Translations under genes and position numbers: made by a program
The notes under the pieces: model-generated
Seen by the model: the letters and a program-made list of their open reading frames with translations, nothing else
The model's database searches: none
What the model was told of the DNA's origin: nothing
Shown: positions 54,426 through 63,900 of the stretch, in pieces
Layout: every line of letters begins with the position of its first letter
How positions within the stretch are numbered: the first letter of the stretch is position 1
DNA from: Caldifarciminota bacterium
GTDB taxonomy: Bacteria > Hydrothermota > Hydrothermia > Hydrothermales > JAJRUZ01
Assembly: GCA_024277525.1 (NCBI GenBank)
Contig: JAJRUZ010000042.1
Coordinates: 62,001-126,000 of the forward strand
DNA: 64,000 nucleotides
Reading direction: 5' to 3'

Positions 54426-54440
54426 AAGGATTTGAACCTT
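54426..54440 (-). promoter_or_regulatory. T-arm-like leader hairpin 6 (before efp)
   Basis: In the minus sense AAGG-TTCAAAT-CCTT forms a 4-bp stem and the exact tRNA-Trp T-loop, ending 17 nt before the efp ATG. TAAAAT about 8 nt upstream is a possible -10. It faces the opposite way from hairpin 7 at 54550, which serves the divergent gene. Confidence 0.55.
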
Positions 54441-54505
54441 AATTTAATATTTTAAAGCAAAAAATGTTAAAATTTAAATTTAATACCAAAACTTATGATT
54501 CTAAG

Positions 54506-54535
54506 TTGCATTTTTTTTTCATTGTATTATATATT
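54506..54535 (+). promoter_or_regulatory. Promoter of the interrupted cysteine-hairpin gene
   Basis: TTGCAT (54506-54511) and TATATT (54530-54535) are 18 bp apart. Transcription would begin near 54542, about 8 nt before T-arm-like hairpin 7, followed by GGGAGG and the ATG at 54589. Confidence 0.5.
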
Positions 54536-54549
54536 ACTCCTTATTTTAG

Positions 54550-54564
54550 AGGGTTGAATTCCCT
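54550..54564 (+). promoter_or_regulatory. T-arm-like leader hairpin 7 (before 54589)
   Basis: AGGG-TTGAATT-CCCT: 4-bp stem, 7-nt loop with one change (C56 to G) from the tRNA T-loop, ending 24 nt before the ATG. A strong GGGAGG ribosome site lies between the hairpin and the start. Confidence 0.5.
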
Positions 54565-54588
54565 TAGAACTTAAAAAGGGAGGAAAAA

Positions 54589-55767
54589 ATGAAAAAAATG
54601 ATAATAGGTAGCATAATAACAGGGGTGATTTTATTCCTGTACTTCTGCAAAAAAGTTTCAAGCACTGTGGAACCCTCTTTAAATATTCAGCATACATATG
54701 GATATATTATTATAAATGAAACATATAAAGATACAATAAATATTTCAGGCAACCCTTATAAAATCTCAACGGGGAGGGAATTTGCGTTAAATCATCTTTA
54801 TGCAATAAAATATTCGTTGGAAAATGGAGAAGCAGAGTTTCGACCAGAAAACAAAAAGAAAACTCTTATAAATAAAATGAATGCATTAATTAATATGGTA
54901 AATACAGGCGGAATAAAGGGGGCAAAACAGAAAATTTTAAATGATATTTTCCCTTATGCTAAAAAATGGGTAAGGGGAGACGTAAGATGTGCATTATTCA
55001 GAGCTTTGGAAAGCAGTTTATATGGACTTTAACATCCTCAGGATACAATAATTTTTGAGCCTTTACAAACTTCCCTTTACCCGCTTGTTGAAAATACTTA
55101 TGAAATAAAAGTGGATGTAATTGTCCTTATAGCTGGTACTTATATTAAGGGAGACTTTGTAGAAATAATTCCTCTTCCATATACAATTTATGAAAAAATG
55201 GACGAAAACACCTTCTCGATGGCTAAGGAATATTTTCTCTCCTTGCCTGAAACACAAAGAGCATTGAATGTACTCCGTCAAAAAGGATGGGCAGATGATT
55301 TTCACTTAGAGGGTTCTTTCGGAATTGTAATGGATCCTGCTGGACCTGGATACCCCGAAGGATATTTCAATAAGCATTACGCAATAATTTTTGGCGTACC
55401 TGTTTTAAAACAGGATTCGTCCAGAATATCGCAAATAATAATTGGAAGTGACGGGTATCTCAATTACGTGTGGGGTGTATCTTGGAAGGTTTATTCTTCT
55501 GATAGTGCAGTAATTGATTATCTTTTTGAAGTTGTAGAAGGTAAAATTTATGAAGAAATAACACCTGCAAATAGGTTACGGATGCTTTTAAGTCCCTTAC
55601 ACCCAATTGTAGCATGTTGGTTAGCATGTATGGCTGCTTGTGAAGCCGGATGTTATTACGAAAACTGGGATAATTGGGAAGATATTGCAGATTGTGTAAA
55701 TGGGTGTGTAATATCCTGCTCCATATTATGCGGACTTTCAGGTTTATTTAGACTTCTACCTCGATAA
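54589..55767 (+). pseudogene. Exported protein with C-terminal double CX3CX3CX3C hairpin, interrupted by an in-frame stop
   Basis: The reading frame from ATG 54589 stops at TAA 55030-55032, then continues open in the same frame to 55767. The second part has no ribosome site at its first start codon (GTG 55111), and meaningful sequence runs from the stop itself, so one gene of about 392 codons has been split. Part 1 has an N-terminal hydrophobic signal/anchor (MKKMIIGSIITGVILFLYFC). The C-terminus has eight Cys: C-X3-C-X3-C-X3-C, 13 residues, then the same again (codons 55615-55731), suggesting a disulfide-stapled helical hairpin. Nothing else is recognised. Readthrough or a sequencing error could make it functional. 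Confidence 0.65.
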
Positions 55768-55809
55768 TGCCCGATTTTGAAATATATTGCTGAAACAGGG
55801 GGAAACGAA

Positions 55810-56103
55810 ATGAAAAGTAAATTATTTTATCTCTTAAAAGGTTATGCATGGTTAACTGCAGGATTGTTAGTTATCTACATTTTTTCACATGTAATTAAAA
55901 TTCCGCTCCTTAAAGATTATCCAAAAGAACTTCTTCCTTATATAATACACTATTTTTTATTTCCCTTTTTATTCTTTTTGCCTACTTTGGTTATTAAAGA
56001 AATATCCTTAAAAAGAGGGTGGAATAAGAAAAAAGTTTCCATTTTAATAAGCTCATATGTAGGGCTTTACAGTGCCTTTATTATAATATCCCTAAGATTT
56101 TAG
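55810..56103 (+). CDS. Small three-helix membrane protein, possible immunity partner
   Basis: The 97-aa protein from ATG 55810 is preferred over the track start at 55777 because GGGGGAAA precedes it. It has three hydrophobic helices (about 10-27, 43-62, 76-95) and basic loops (KRGWNKKK). No family is recognised. It lies 42 nt after the cysteine-hairpin gene on the same strand. By analogy with two-gene bacteriocin loci it could protect the producer, but this is speculation from size, topology and position. Confidence 0.6.
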   Translation: MKSKLFYLLKGYAWLTAGLLVIYIFSHVIKIPLLKDYPKELLPYIIHYFLFPFLFFLPTLVIKEISLKRGWNKKKVSILISSYVGLYSAFIIISLRF

Positions 56104-56109
56104 AGTTTG

Positions 56110-56251
56110 CAGGCTGTCTAAAAACTTGCAAATTTCCATTCCCTTGATGGGAGAGGATTAAGGGGAGGATGAAAATTTTATTGTAGCACATAGACTTTCA
56201 CCCCCACTCAGCCTCCCTCATCAAGTGGAAGGAGAGTTTTCGGACAACCTG
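56110..56251. mobile_element. MITE-like 142-bp imperfect palindrome
   Basis: The ends match as inverted repeats: CAGGCTGTCTAAAAACT at the left and, reverse-complemented, CAGGTTGTCCGAAAACT at the right. Inside, TTCCCTTGATGGGAGAGG on the left mirrors TTCCACTTGATGAGGGAGG on the right. It encodes no protein and sits between two convergent 3' ends. Such elements move with a transposase supplied elsewhere, or act as a bidirectional terminator. Target duplication was not established. Confidence 0.6.
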
Positions 56252-56263
56252 TTGCCCCTCAAT

Positions 56264-57391
56264 TTAAATCTTAATCATTTCCTTTGTAAATCTTGTTATC
56301 ACATTTGCTTTTCCGTTTTTATCAATATAAACAAGGTCTTCTATTCTGACTCCTCCTTTTGTCTCCAAGTATATTCCGGGTTCAATCGTAAAAACCATAC
56401 CTTTTCTTAATTTTTCTTTCCCCAAGGGCGAAATGGAGGGATTTTCATGAACTTCAATACCTACTCCGTGTCCGAGACCGTGCCCGAATTTCTCTCCGTA
56501 CCCTTTTTCTTTTATATAATTCCTGGCAATTGCATCAATTTCCTTTGCATCCTTTCCTTCATAAATTGCTTCCTCTGCTTTTAAAACCGCATCAAGTGTA
56601 ATTCTGTATATTTTTTTAAACCAATCAGGCGGATTGTTTCCGACCCAAAAAGTCCTTGTCATATCGGAATGGTAGCCCTTATACACAGAACCCATGTCTA
56701 TTAGCAAAACGGTATTATTTTTGATAACAACATTTCTGGGTTTTGCATGAGGAAGGGCAGAGTTTCTGCCTGATGCAACCAGAGTAGGAAAAGATATATC
56801 AAATCCATCTTTTTTAAAAAGATACTCAATTTCTGAAGCAAGATCCAGTTCTTTTGTTTTACCGGGTTTTAAACTTTCAACAACTTTTTTCAAAACTTCC
56901 TCTGCTTTTCTTTGTGCCTTTTTTATTTTCTCTATTTCCTCTTTGTTTTTAAACATTCTTATTTTGTATACAGGTGAACTCACGGGCTTTACTTTTAAAA
57001 ATTTCTTTTTTCTTAAATTGCTGTATGTATCATAACTCAGATTTTCTTTCTCAAATAAAAGTTTTACCTTCTTTTTCTTGTTTTTAAAAATGTCAAAAAT
57101 TTCGTCAAATTTTTTTATTATTTTTATCTCATAAAATTTTTCAACTTCCTTCTTAGATTGAATTTTATATCTAAAATCGGTAAAAAAATATGATCTGTTT
57201 CTTGTTAAAATTAAATATCCCGAAGAACCCGTAAATCCGGAAAGATAGAAAACATGCGGTAAATAGTTTATGAAAAACGCATCCGCGTCATTTTCCTTTA
57301 TAAATTTCTTTAAGAATTCAACCCTCTCTTTTGAGGATTTTAATCCATTCGACAAAACTTCTGTAGTTTTTCTCCGAGATTTTACTTTCAT
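56264..57391 (-). CDS. Xaa-Pro aminopeptidase/dipeptidase, M24 family
   Basis: The 375-aa metallopeptidase has a creatinase-like N-terminal domain (to about 145). The pita-bread catalytic domain has all five metal ligands: DMGSVYKGYHSDMTR (two Asp), GHGLGHGVGIEVHE (His), TIEPGIY (Glu) and GGVRIEDLV (Glu). It cleaves peptides before proline. The ATG start overlaps the acidic TPR gene by 74 nt; a later TTG (LSNGLKSS) is a possible start that reduces the overlap. The 3' end adjoins the MITE-like element. Confidence 0.9.
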   Translation of the reverse strand: MKVKSRRKTTEVLSNGLKSSKERVEFLKKFIKENDADAFFINYLPHVFYLSGFTGSSGYLILTRNRSYFFTDFRYKIQSKKEVEKFYEIKIIKKFDEIFDIFKNKKKKVKLLFEKENLSYDTYSNLRKKKFLKVKPVSSPVYKIRMFKNKEEIEKIKKAQRKAEEVLKKVVESLKPGKTKELDLASEIEYLFKKDGFDISFPTLVASGRNSALPHAKPRNVVIKNNTVLLIDMGSVYKGYHSDMTRTFWVGNNPPDWFKKIYRITLDAVLKAEEAIYEGKDAKEIDAIARNYIKEKGYGEKFGHGLGHGVGIEVHENPSISPLGKEKLRKGMVFTIEPGIYLETKGGVRIEDLVYIDKNGKANVITRFTKEMIKI

Positions 57392-59147
57392 CCCTTTCCT
57401 CCTTTTTTTCAGGATAAGTTATTTCCTCTCTTTTTTCCTCTTCCTCAAAAAGCTCGGAAACCTCATCAAAAATTTCCATCTCCTCTTCCTCGGAAGGTAT
57501 CTCCTCTTCAACTTTTTCACTCACCTTTTCTTCTACCTCTTCTTTTACCTCCTGAACCTCCGGAGTTTCTTTAACTTCTTCTTTTACCTCTTCAACCGAA
57601 ACTTCTTTTTCTTCCTCAACCAAATCAAGCAAGTCTTGAGTTTCCCCTGCTTTTTCAATAAATGTCTCTCCGATACTTTCCGCAGGTCTCTCCGGCTCCT
57701 CCATCATTTCTGTGAGTGAAATTTCTTCCTCCTCTCCGATGAGGGTTAATTCTTCTTTCTCCTCCTCTTCCTTTTCTTCAACTTCTTCAAGAAACTGCGA
57801 AGGATGACCGCTCAATTTTTCCTCCTTTTCCTTAAGCATATCAAGTAAATCGGTCTCCTCTTTTTCCTCCATGATTAATCCTTCCTCTTTTGTCTCTTCC
57901 TTTTCTTCAAAAATATCTTTTATCTCCTCGGGCATTACAAAAGTTTCTTCCTCAATTTTTTCCTCCTCCAGTTTTTCTTCTCCACTTACCTCTTCCTTTT
58001 CAACTCCAACTTCGGATATTTTTTCTTCAATTAAAGGTATCTCCTCAATCAATTCCGGTTTCTCCTCTTTTATTTCTGTTTTTTCAGATTCTTCCGCGGG
58101 GACTTCTTCTTCCTTTATTTCTAACCCGAATTTATCTTCATCAAAAGGAGGAGCAGTTTCCTTAAACTCCAACTCCTCATCAATCAAACTTTCTTCTTCT
58201 ATTCCGATTTCTTCCTTTTTTTCTTCTTCTGTTTTTATCTCTTTCCCTTCGGCTTCAACTTCTGGTATTTCTTCTGTTTTTTCCTCAAAAACAGGAATTT
58301 CTCCGAATTCTATTTCTTTATCAACCAGGCTTTCCTCTTCAACTTTTATTTCCTCTTTCGGAGTTTCTTCCGGAGATTTCTCCTTAACGCTTTCGGGTTC
58401 AATCAAAGATTCTTCTTCAATTTTTATTTCTTCTTTTATATCTTCCGCACTTATAAACTCTCCTTCAATTTCCTCGCCTGCTTCTTCAACAAATTTAACT
58501 TCTTTTTCTTTTTCAACTTCTTCCTTTACGCTTTCTTCTTCAATCTCTTTTAATATTTCCTTTGCTTCTTCAGGAACTTCGGGCAATTCTTCTTTTTCCG
58601 GTACAATTTCCTTTTCTTCAAGAATATCAAGTAGCGGTTCATCAGGAGGGGTGAGAAATTCTTCCTCCTTTTCTTCTTCTATTTTGATTGCTCCGAATTC
58701 AAGCATTCCCGAACCTTCTCCTGCTGTATATTCTTTTACTTTTTCTTCAAGTTCCTTTATCTTTTCTTCGACTCCCTGGGCAAGAGGGTCAAGTTCATAC
58801 AATTTTTTATATGCAGAGAGTGCTTCTTCCTCTTTTCCGAGTTTCTCACACGTTTCTGCAAGTAATTTCCATGCCACGACATGATTCGGGTCAAGTTCAC
58901 ATGTTTTTTCAAGGCTTAATTTTGCGAGTTCAAGTTCATTTTTTTCAAGATGGATTCTTGCTTTAATAAAGTGAGCAACAGGATAATCAGGATGGATTTT
59001 GAGTCCCTCTTCAAGCACAGCGAGTGCTTCCTCATACATTTTCCTTTTTCTGTAAGCATCCGCAAGTGCTGCAAATGTCCTTGACTTTCTTCCTTCTCTC
59101 TCCCATTTGTTAAAAAGTTCTTCAATTTCTTTAAATTCAGAGTTCAT
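57318..59147 (-). CDS. TPR protein with long glutamate-rich tail
   Basis: The 609-aa protein has an N-terminal TPR domain of about 4 repeats (1-135; KRKMYEEALAVLEEGLKIHPDYPVAHF). About 440 residues of low-complexity Glu/Lys/Pro sequence follow, then a short C-terminal helix (NYRSFVEWIKILK). Within the tail the unit KEEIKIEEESLIEPE recurs at least three times with small changes. The tail is extremely acidic and probably disordered, acting as a linker or metal/cation-binding region. Its partner is unknown. The mirror-image serine-rich ORF on the plus strand is an artefact. Confidence 0.75.
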   Translation of the reverse strand: MNSEFKEIEELFNKWEREGRKSRTFAALADAYRKRKMYEEALAVLEEGLKIHPDYPVAHFIKARIHLEKNELELAKLSLEKTCELDPNHVVAWKLLAETCEKLGKEEEALSAYKKLYELDPLAQGVEEKIKELEEKVKEYTAGEGSGMLEFGAIKIEEEKEEEFLTPPDEPLLDILEEKEIVPEKEELPEVPEEAKEILKEIEEESVKEEVEKEKEVKFVEEAGEEIEGEFISAEDIKEEIKIEEESLIEPESVKEKSPEETPKEEIKVEEESLVDKEIEFGEIPVFEEKTEEIPEVEAEGKEIKTEEEKKEEIGIEEESLIDEELEFKETAPPFDEDKFGLEIKEEEVPAEESEKTEIKEEKPELIEEIPLIEEKISEVGVEKEEVSGEEKLEEEKIEEETFVMPEEIKDIFEEKEETKEEGLIMEEKEETDLLDMLKEKEEKLSGHPSQFLEEVEEKEEEEKEELTLIGEEEEISLTEMMEEPERPAESIGETFIEKAGETQDLLDLVEEEKEVSVEEVKEEVKETPEVQEVKEEVEEKVSEKVEEEIPSEEEEMEIFDEVSELFEEEEKREEITYPEKKEERDESKISEKNYRSFVEWIKILKREG

Positions 59148-59280
59148 ATTTAAATTTTAATTTTTTTTCTTCAAAATGTCAAGTTGAAAATAATTTTTTG
59201 AAGAGAAGAATAAAATTTGAAATTTTTGAATAAAATATTTTAAAATTTGATTTTGAAAAGTTTTAAGTTCGGAGGTAAAA

Positions 59281-60868
59281 ATGAATAAAAAATTTAAAAT
59301 AAGCGGTTTAAAAGTAGGAGCAATTCTTTTTTTTTGTGTTTTCTTTATTATATTCAGGTTTAAATCTCACCAATTTTGAAATCTTATTTACAAAGCATTC
59401 AACGGGTGATGAGGAATATTCGTCCGCCTACGGAATGGGACTTTGTGGAGGAGACTTTAATCAAGATGGGTATTCAGACATTGTAATAGGAATTATACCA
59501 GAAGACTTATTTATACTTGACACCTCGGGTGTCATAGACACTGTTATAGATACCGTTCTTTATCCCGGTGTTATCCAGATTTTCTTCGGCGGTCCGCTAC
59601 TTGATACCCTACCAGACATTATGATTCCGAATCCCTTCCTCCCTGATAGCGAACTTGCCGCACGTTCGGACTTCTCACGAGTACTTATGTCCGGAGACTT
59701 CACAGGTGATAGTTATGTTGATCTTGTAGCTGAATTGACGGATGGCTCCTTTTGTCTTTTTAAGGGGAAAAGCGGGGGCATTGATACTTTTCCTTATCTT
59801 ATATTCAGAGGAGGCATAGGTTTCGGCAGGGCTTTTTCAAAGGCGGATGTTAACGGAGACGGGTATTTGGACATAATAGCAGGAGAGTATTATTACGGAG
59901 GTAATAAGGGAAGGGTTTGTATTTTTTACGGAGGTCCTTTTATAGATACATTTCCCGATATCATATTAAAACTCCCGTCTGACGCAAATTGGGGGAATTT
60001 CGGCTGGTCAACGAGTGGCTTTCCTGATATAAACAATGATGGGTGTGAAGAAGTATTGGTAGGTGCACCTAATTATCCTGATGGAGGAAGGGGTGCAATA
60101 TTTCTTTATTATGGCGGCAATCCGATGGATACTATTCCTGATTTGATTATCTGGGGTGAATCTCAAGGAATATTCGGGGATTTTGCTTATAGGTTGCGTT
60201 ATATGAAAGATTTTAACGGAGGGGGTATGCCTGACATAATAACTGTTGACCCTGGCTGGTACGGAGAAGATACAACCGCCAGCGGAAAAGTTTATGTTTA
60301 TTTCGGTGAAAACTTCGAAAATTTTGACTCAATCCCTGATATGAGCTTTGTCGCAAGAGATTCCGGCTATTTTATAGGAATTGCTGTGTTAGAAAGCAAA
60401 AATGCCTCTTCCCCATATAGCATGTTTGTTATAGGAGACCCTGGCGGATGGAGCGATTATCCTTCTTTTGTATATCTCTATACAGGTGGAATTAACTATG
60501 ACACATTACCTGATGGTGAAGTTACCGGTTATTATGTTCCCTGGGTTTCTGATTCTGTGGGTGCAGGACTCTCTTTCTATCCCTCAAGTGCAGGGGATGT
60601 TGACGGAGATGGTGTGGATGAGCTACTTATTCAAGGATTTTGGGATACCGACTCCGAAACCGTTTGGCTTTTAAAATATACGGGTCCTTTACCTTATGTT
60701 TTCGAAAACAAAGAGAAGGAAAAGGCATCTGCAAATGGGATGAAAATCGGAATTTACGATATTCAAGGGAGGAAATTAAAAAGCATAAAATTGCCATCAG
60801 GAACTTATTTCATTTTACAAAAAAAACAAAATAAACTCTTTAAAAGAAAAATTTTGAAAATAAAATGA
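59281..60868 (+). CDS. Secreted FG-GAP/VCBS repeat protein with sorting domain; frameshift in T9 tract of signal peptide
   Basis: The true start is ATG 59281, after CGGAGG. It gives MNKKFKISGLKVGAILFF, half a signal peptide, and then runs into T9 (59327-59335). After it the frame is wrong; with T8 the peptide would continue FVFSLLYSGLNLTNFE and join the 59336 ORF. The remaining about 510 residues carry six FG-GAP-like calcium repeats (DFNQDGYSDIVIG, DVNGDGYLDIIAG, DVDGDGVDELLIQ), forming an integrin-alpha-like propeller, and a type A sorting domain (YDIQGRKLKSIKLPSGTYFI). Phase variation or a homopolymer error explains the break. Confidence 0.8.
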
Positions 60869-60881
60869 GGTTCAACTCCTC
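60867..60881 (+). promoter_or_regulatory. T-arm-like leader hairpin 8 (before 60905)
   Basis: GAGG-TTCAACT-CCTC forms a 4-bp stem with a 7-nt T-loop-like loop, ending 23 nt before the ATG at 60905. It overlaps the stop codon of the upstream gene (TGA 60866-60868). GGGGAGG lies between the hairpin and the start. Confidence 0.5.
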
Positions 60882-60904
60882 AAAGACTCGGGGAGGTATT
60901 AAAA

Positions 60905-63900
60905 ATGCGATGGATGTTTGTGCTCACAGCGTGTCTCTTGTGGGCACAGGACCCTGTGAGTTGGGGTGTAGGTAATATAGATTGGTTCTATAACTACAAT
61001 GACCTGTGGATAACCCCAACGGGCGAAGTATGGGCTTGCGGAGATTCGGGGTTAATCCGGAAACCAGACGGAAGTTATATAAACCTTGACGCGAATTACA
61101 ATTTTTACGGAATATGCGTGCAAGGAAACCGCATATTTGTAGTCGGAGAGGATTTAAATTCCACAAGACCCGATCCTTCGGTTAATATTCCGGAAGGTAT
61201 ATTTTTAAAATTAGACCTATCAGGAAATATTTTAATACGGCGAACAAGCCTTGATATAGATATTCCCCCTTCCCCCTTTTACGATGTGAAATTTGTTAAT
61301 GAAATAAGCGGTTGGGTTGCCTGTGCAAATGGGTATATTTTAAGCACCAGAGATGGAGGTGGGACTTGGGAGGCTCATAATTTTTCGGAGATTTCAGGAA
61401 ATCTCATCAGTCGCTCAAATTCCTTTTTGTGTATAGACACTGACGGTAATTTATTTACAACCGCCTGGGCAGTAGCAGATAACAGAGGATGGTATGTGTG
61501 GACAACGGATGGAGGAAATACTTGGAATTATCCTCCTTCTCCCCCTGATACAGAATTAACACTCTTTAATATTCAGAAATTCGGTGCATATGCTTATGTT
61601 GCTACATCCCACGGGAAGTGGATGAGTATAGACAATACCGGCTCTGCTGTTATTTATGACTTATTCGTTCCTGGCACGGAATGGGGCTACGGAATTTCTG
61701 ACCCTTATCATGCGGGTTCAGCAGGAATAATCTGGAAAGGAAGCACAATCAGATATGCGTCCGGTAGATCAGATGTTGTATGGCGTTGTATATGGGAGAA
61801 TGCAGATACCGGCTTTGTAGCAGGGAAAGGAGGAATAAAAAAATTTGGTTATTTTTCATTTCCTCTTGTTCAAATTACAGCAGAACCTGATCCATCAGGC
61901 TATACCTGCGGTATCAAGGTTTCGGTGACAGTATCACCGCGTTTAGGAGAAATAGGCACAATATGGGTCGTAAGGTGCGATTTTGATGAAATCGGTCCAT
62001 ATACTGATACAGTTGCTATTTTCAACTTTGACCAAGATACATTTCAATTTTCTGTATTAGATCTTGATCCGGGGTATGATAGGAATTACTATTATAAAGC
62101 AATTGTTACTTCAAATCTTACGGGTAGTTTTGTATGGTTAGAGACATATCCTTATCCCGTAGATTGGTCAACACCCCCGTTGGGCTGTTACGACCTTCCT
62201 TCTTATCCTCCAAATCCGTCCAATTTTTCTGCATCCAATATACCTGACGATGACGGGAATTGTATAAAACTTAGCTGGAGTCAAGTGACAAGCGCAGATG
62301 GTTATTATATTTACCGTAAGGCAGAATATGAGCCGGAGTTCAGATTTATCTGGAAAGCTTCATCTCTTGAGGACCATTTTATTGATGATAATGTTGCAAA
62401 TGGTGTGTCATATGCTTATCAAATTCGTTCCTATGTGTGGGACCCTATAAAAGATGAAATACGTGCTTCTACAGGAGTGGTGGCTTCAGCAATAAGTTCT
62501 GATGAGAAAGCTCCTCCATTGGTTCAGAATGTGAATACCTATACAGAAACAGATACTCAATATACAAGGTTCTGGATAAAATGGGACCATGTCCCTTATA
62601 CGCAAGAGAGGAATCTTGCAGGATATGAAGTTTGTCCTGAATTTAAATCTCCTACTGCTACTGCTCTGAGTTTAATCACTTTGGGAACAGATACCCTTGT
62701 CGGAACATTAAGAAGGTCTCAACTGATAGACCGTCCCCACAATCCCGCTTTAATAGAAAGGAATTTTTATTTAATAGAATTCCCGACTCCTTTATTCTCC
62801 ACCTGGATGAGACTCAAAGGTGCTTTATTGGCAGGTGGTGTTAGGGCAGTAGATAGGTCAGAAAACATAGGTCCTTGGTCAGGCACTTTTTATCTTAAAT
62901 ACGGAGCGACAAATCCAAACTGGAACAAAGGTTGGTTCTATGCTTATATTCCCGGTCCCGGCTTAACAGATATTTTGCCGAATAATACGAAAAGAGTTTA
63001 TATTGATCAAAACAATAATATCCATGTTTTTTATTCATACAAAGGAATTGTTTGGCATTCTTTTCTTCCAGAAGGTGCAACGGAGTGGGTAAGGGAAAAA
63101 GTCGTGGACGGTGAAGACCCGGCTGCTGTTGTAATACAAAATACAGTTTACATAATATATACCCAAAAAGGAAAAGAGGGCTTTTTAAATATAAGGGTAT
63201 ATAACATTAATTCAAACGGAGCTTTAATTTTCCCTCCTATAGCCACTGCAAGATTCAAAATAACAAGCACATTAACAACACAGGTTGTTCCTGCTATTTA
63301 TCCTACCGAGTATCCTGTTACCTTCGGTCCCGGTGCACCCTCATTTGCAATAAAAAGAGATACAGGATATGCGGTGCTTACACGAGCATACGGAGAAAGA
63401 CAAGGAGAAACAATCACTTTAAAAGGAACCCATCTTATTTTCGCAAAAATACCTCTTCTCTCACCCGAAAACACAATATTTGAACAGATAGATTATCAGC
63501 CGTTTATGATTGCAGAACCGAGTTTTTCCGGTGAATTTCCCGATAGCTTTAAATCCATTTTCCGTTCCCCTACTGTTACAGTTGACAGACTTAATGGTGT
63601 TCACATTGTTTGGGATAAACCTGCATTTCTGGAATTCGGTGGACCAATTCGTCCAGCAGTTGTTATTTTTTCACCTCTTGCATATTACAGATTTTCCTTT
63701 GACACGGTGAGAGCACAGATAATTGACAATGAAGCATATAATCCTTACCTGAGATACGAGGCAGGAAAAATTCATCTTGTATACGCAAGAAGAAATGCAA
63801 ATTATGAATTAATTTACAGAACACTCGGAATTACATATGAATATATTCCTACAATTGAAAGATTCCCTCCGCCACCGGGTGAACTCATTCCGAGATATAC

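Noticed and set aside
57314-57334. AGGGTTGAATTCTTA near the start of the M24 peptidase (minus strand)
   Set aside because: Resembles hairpin 7 in sequence but pairs only through G-U bonds and lies inside coding sequence.
57871-58884. 337-aa serine-rich plus-strand ORF
   Set aside because: It is the antisense shadow of the Glu-rich tail of the TPR protein; GAA/GAG codons read backwards give Ser/Phe codons. No ribosome site or domain supports it.
60924-63710. Track ORFs at 60924-61166, 62895-63080 and 63510-63710
   Set aside because: All lie inside the long open frame from 60905 on other frames or the opposite strand and have no coding features.
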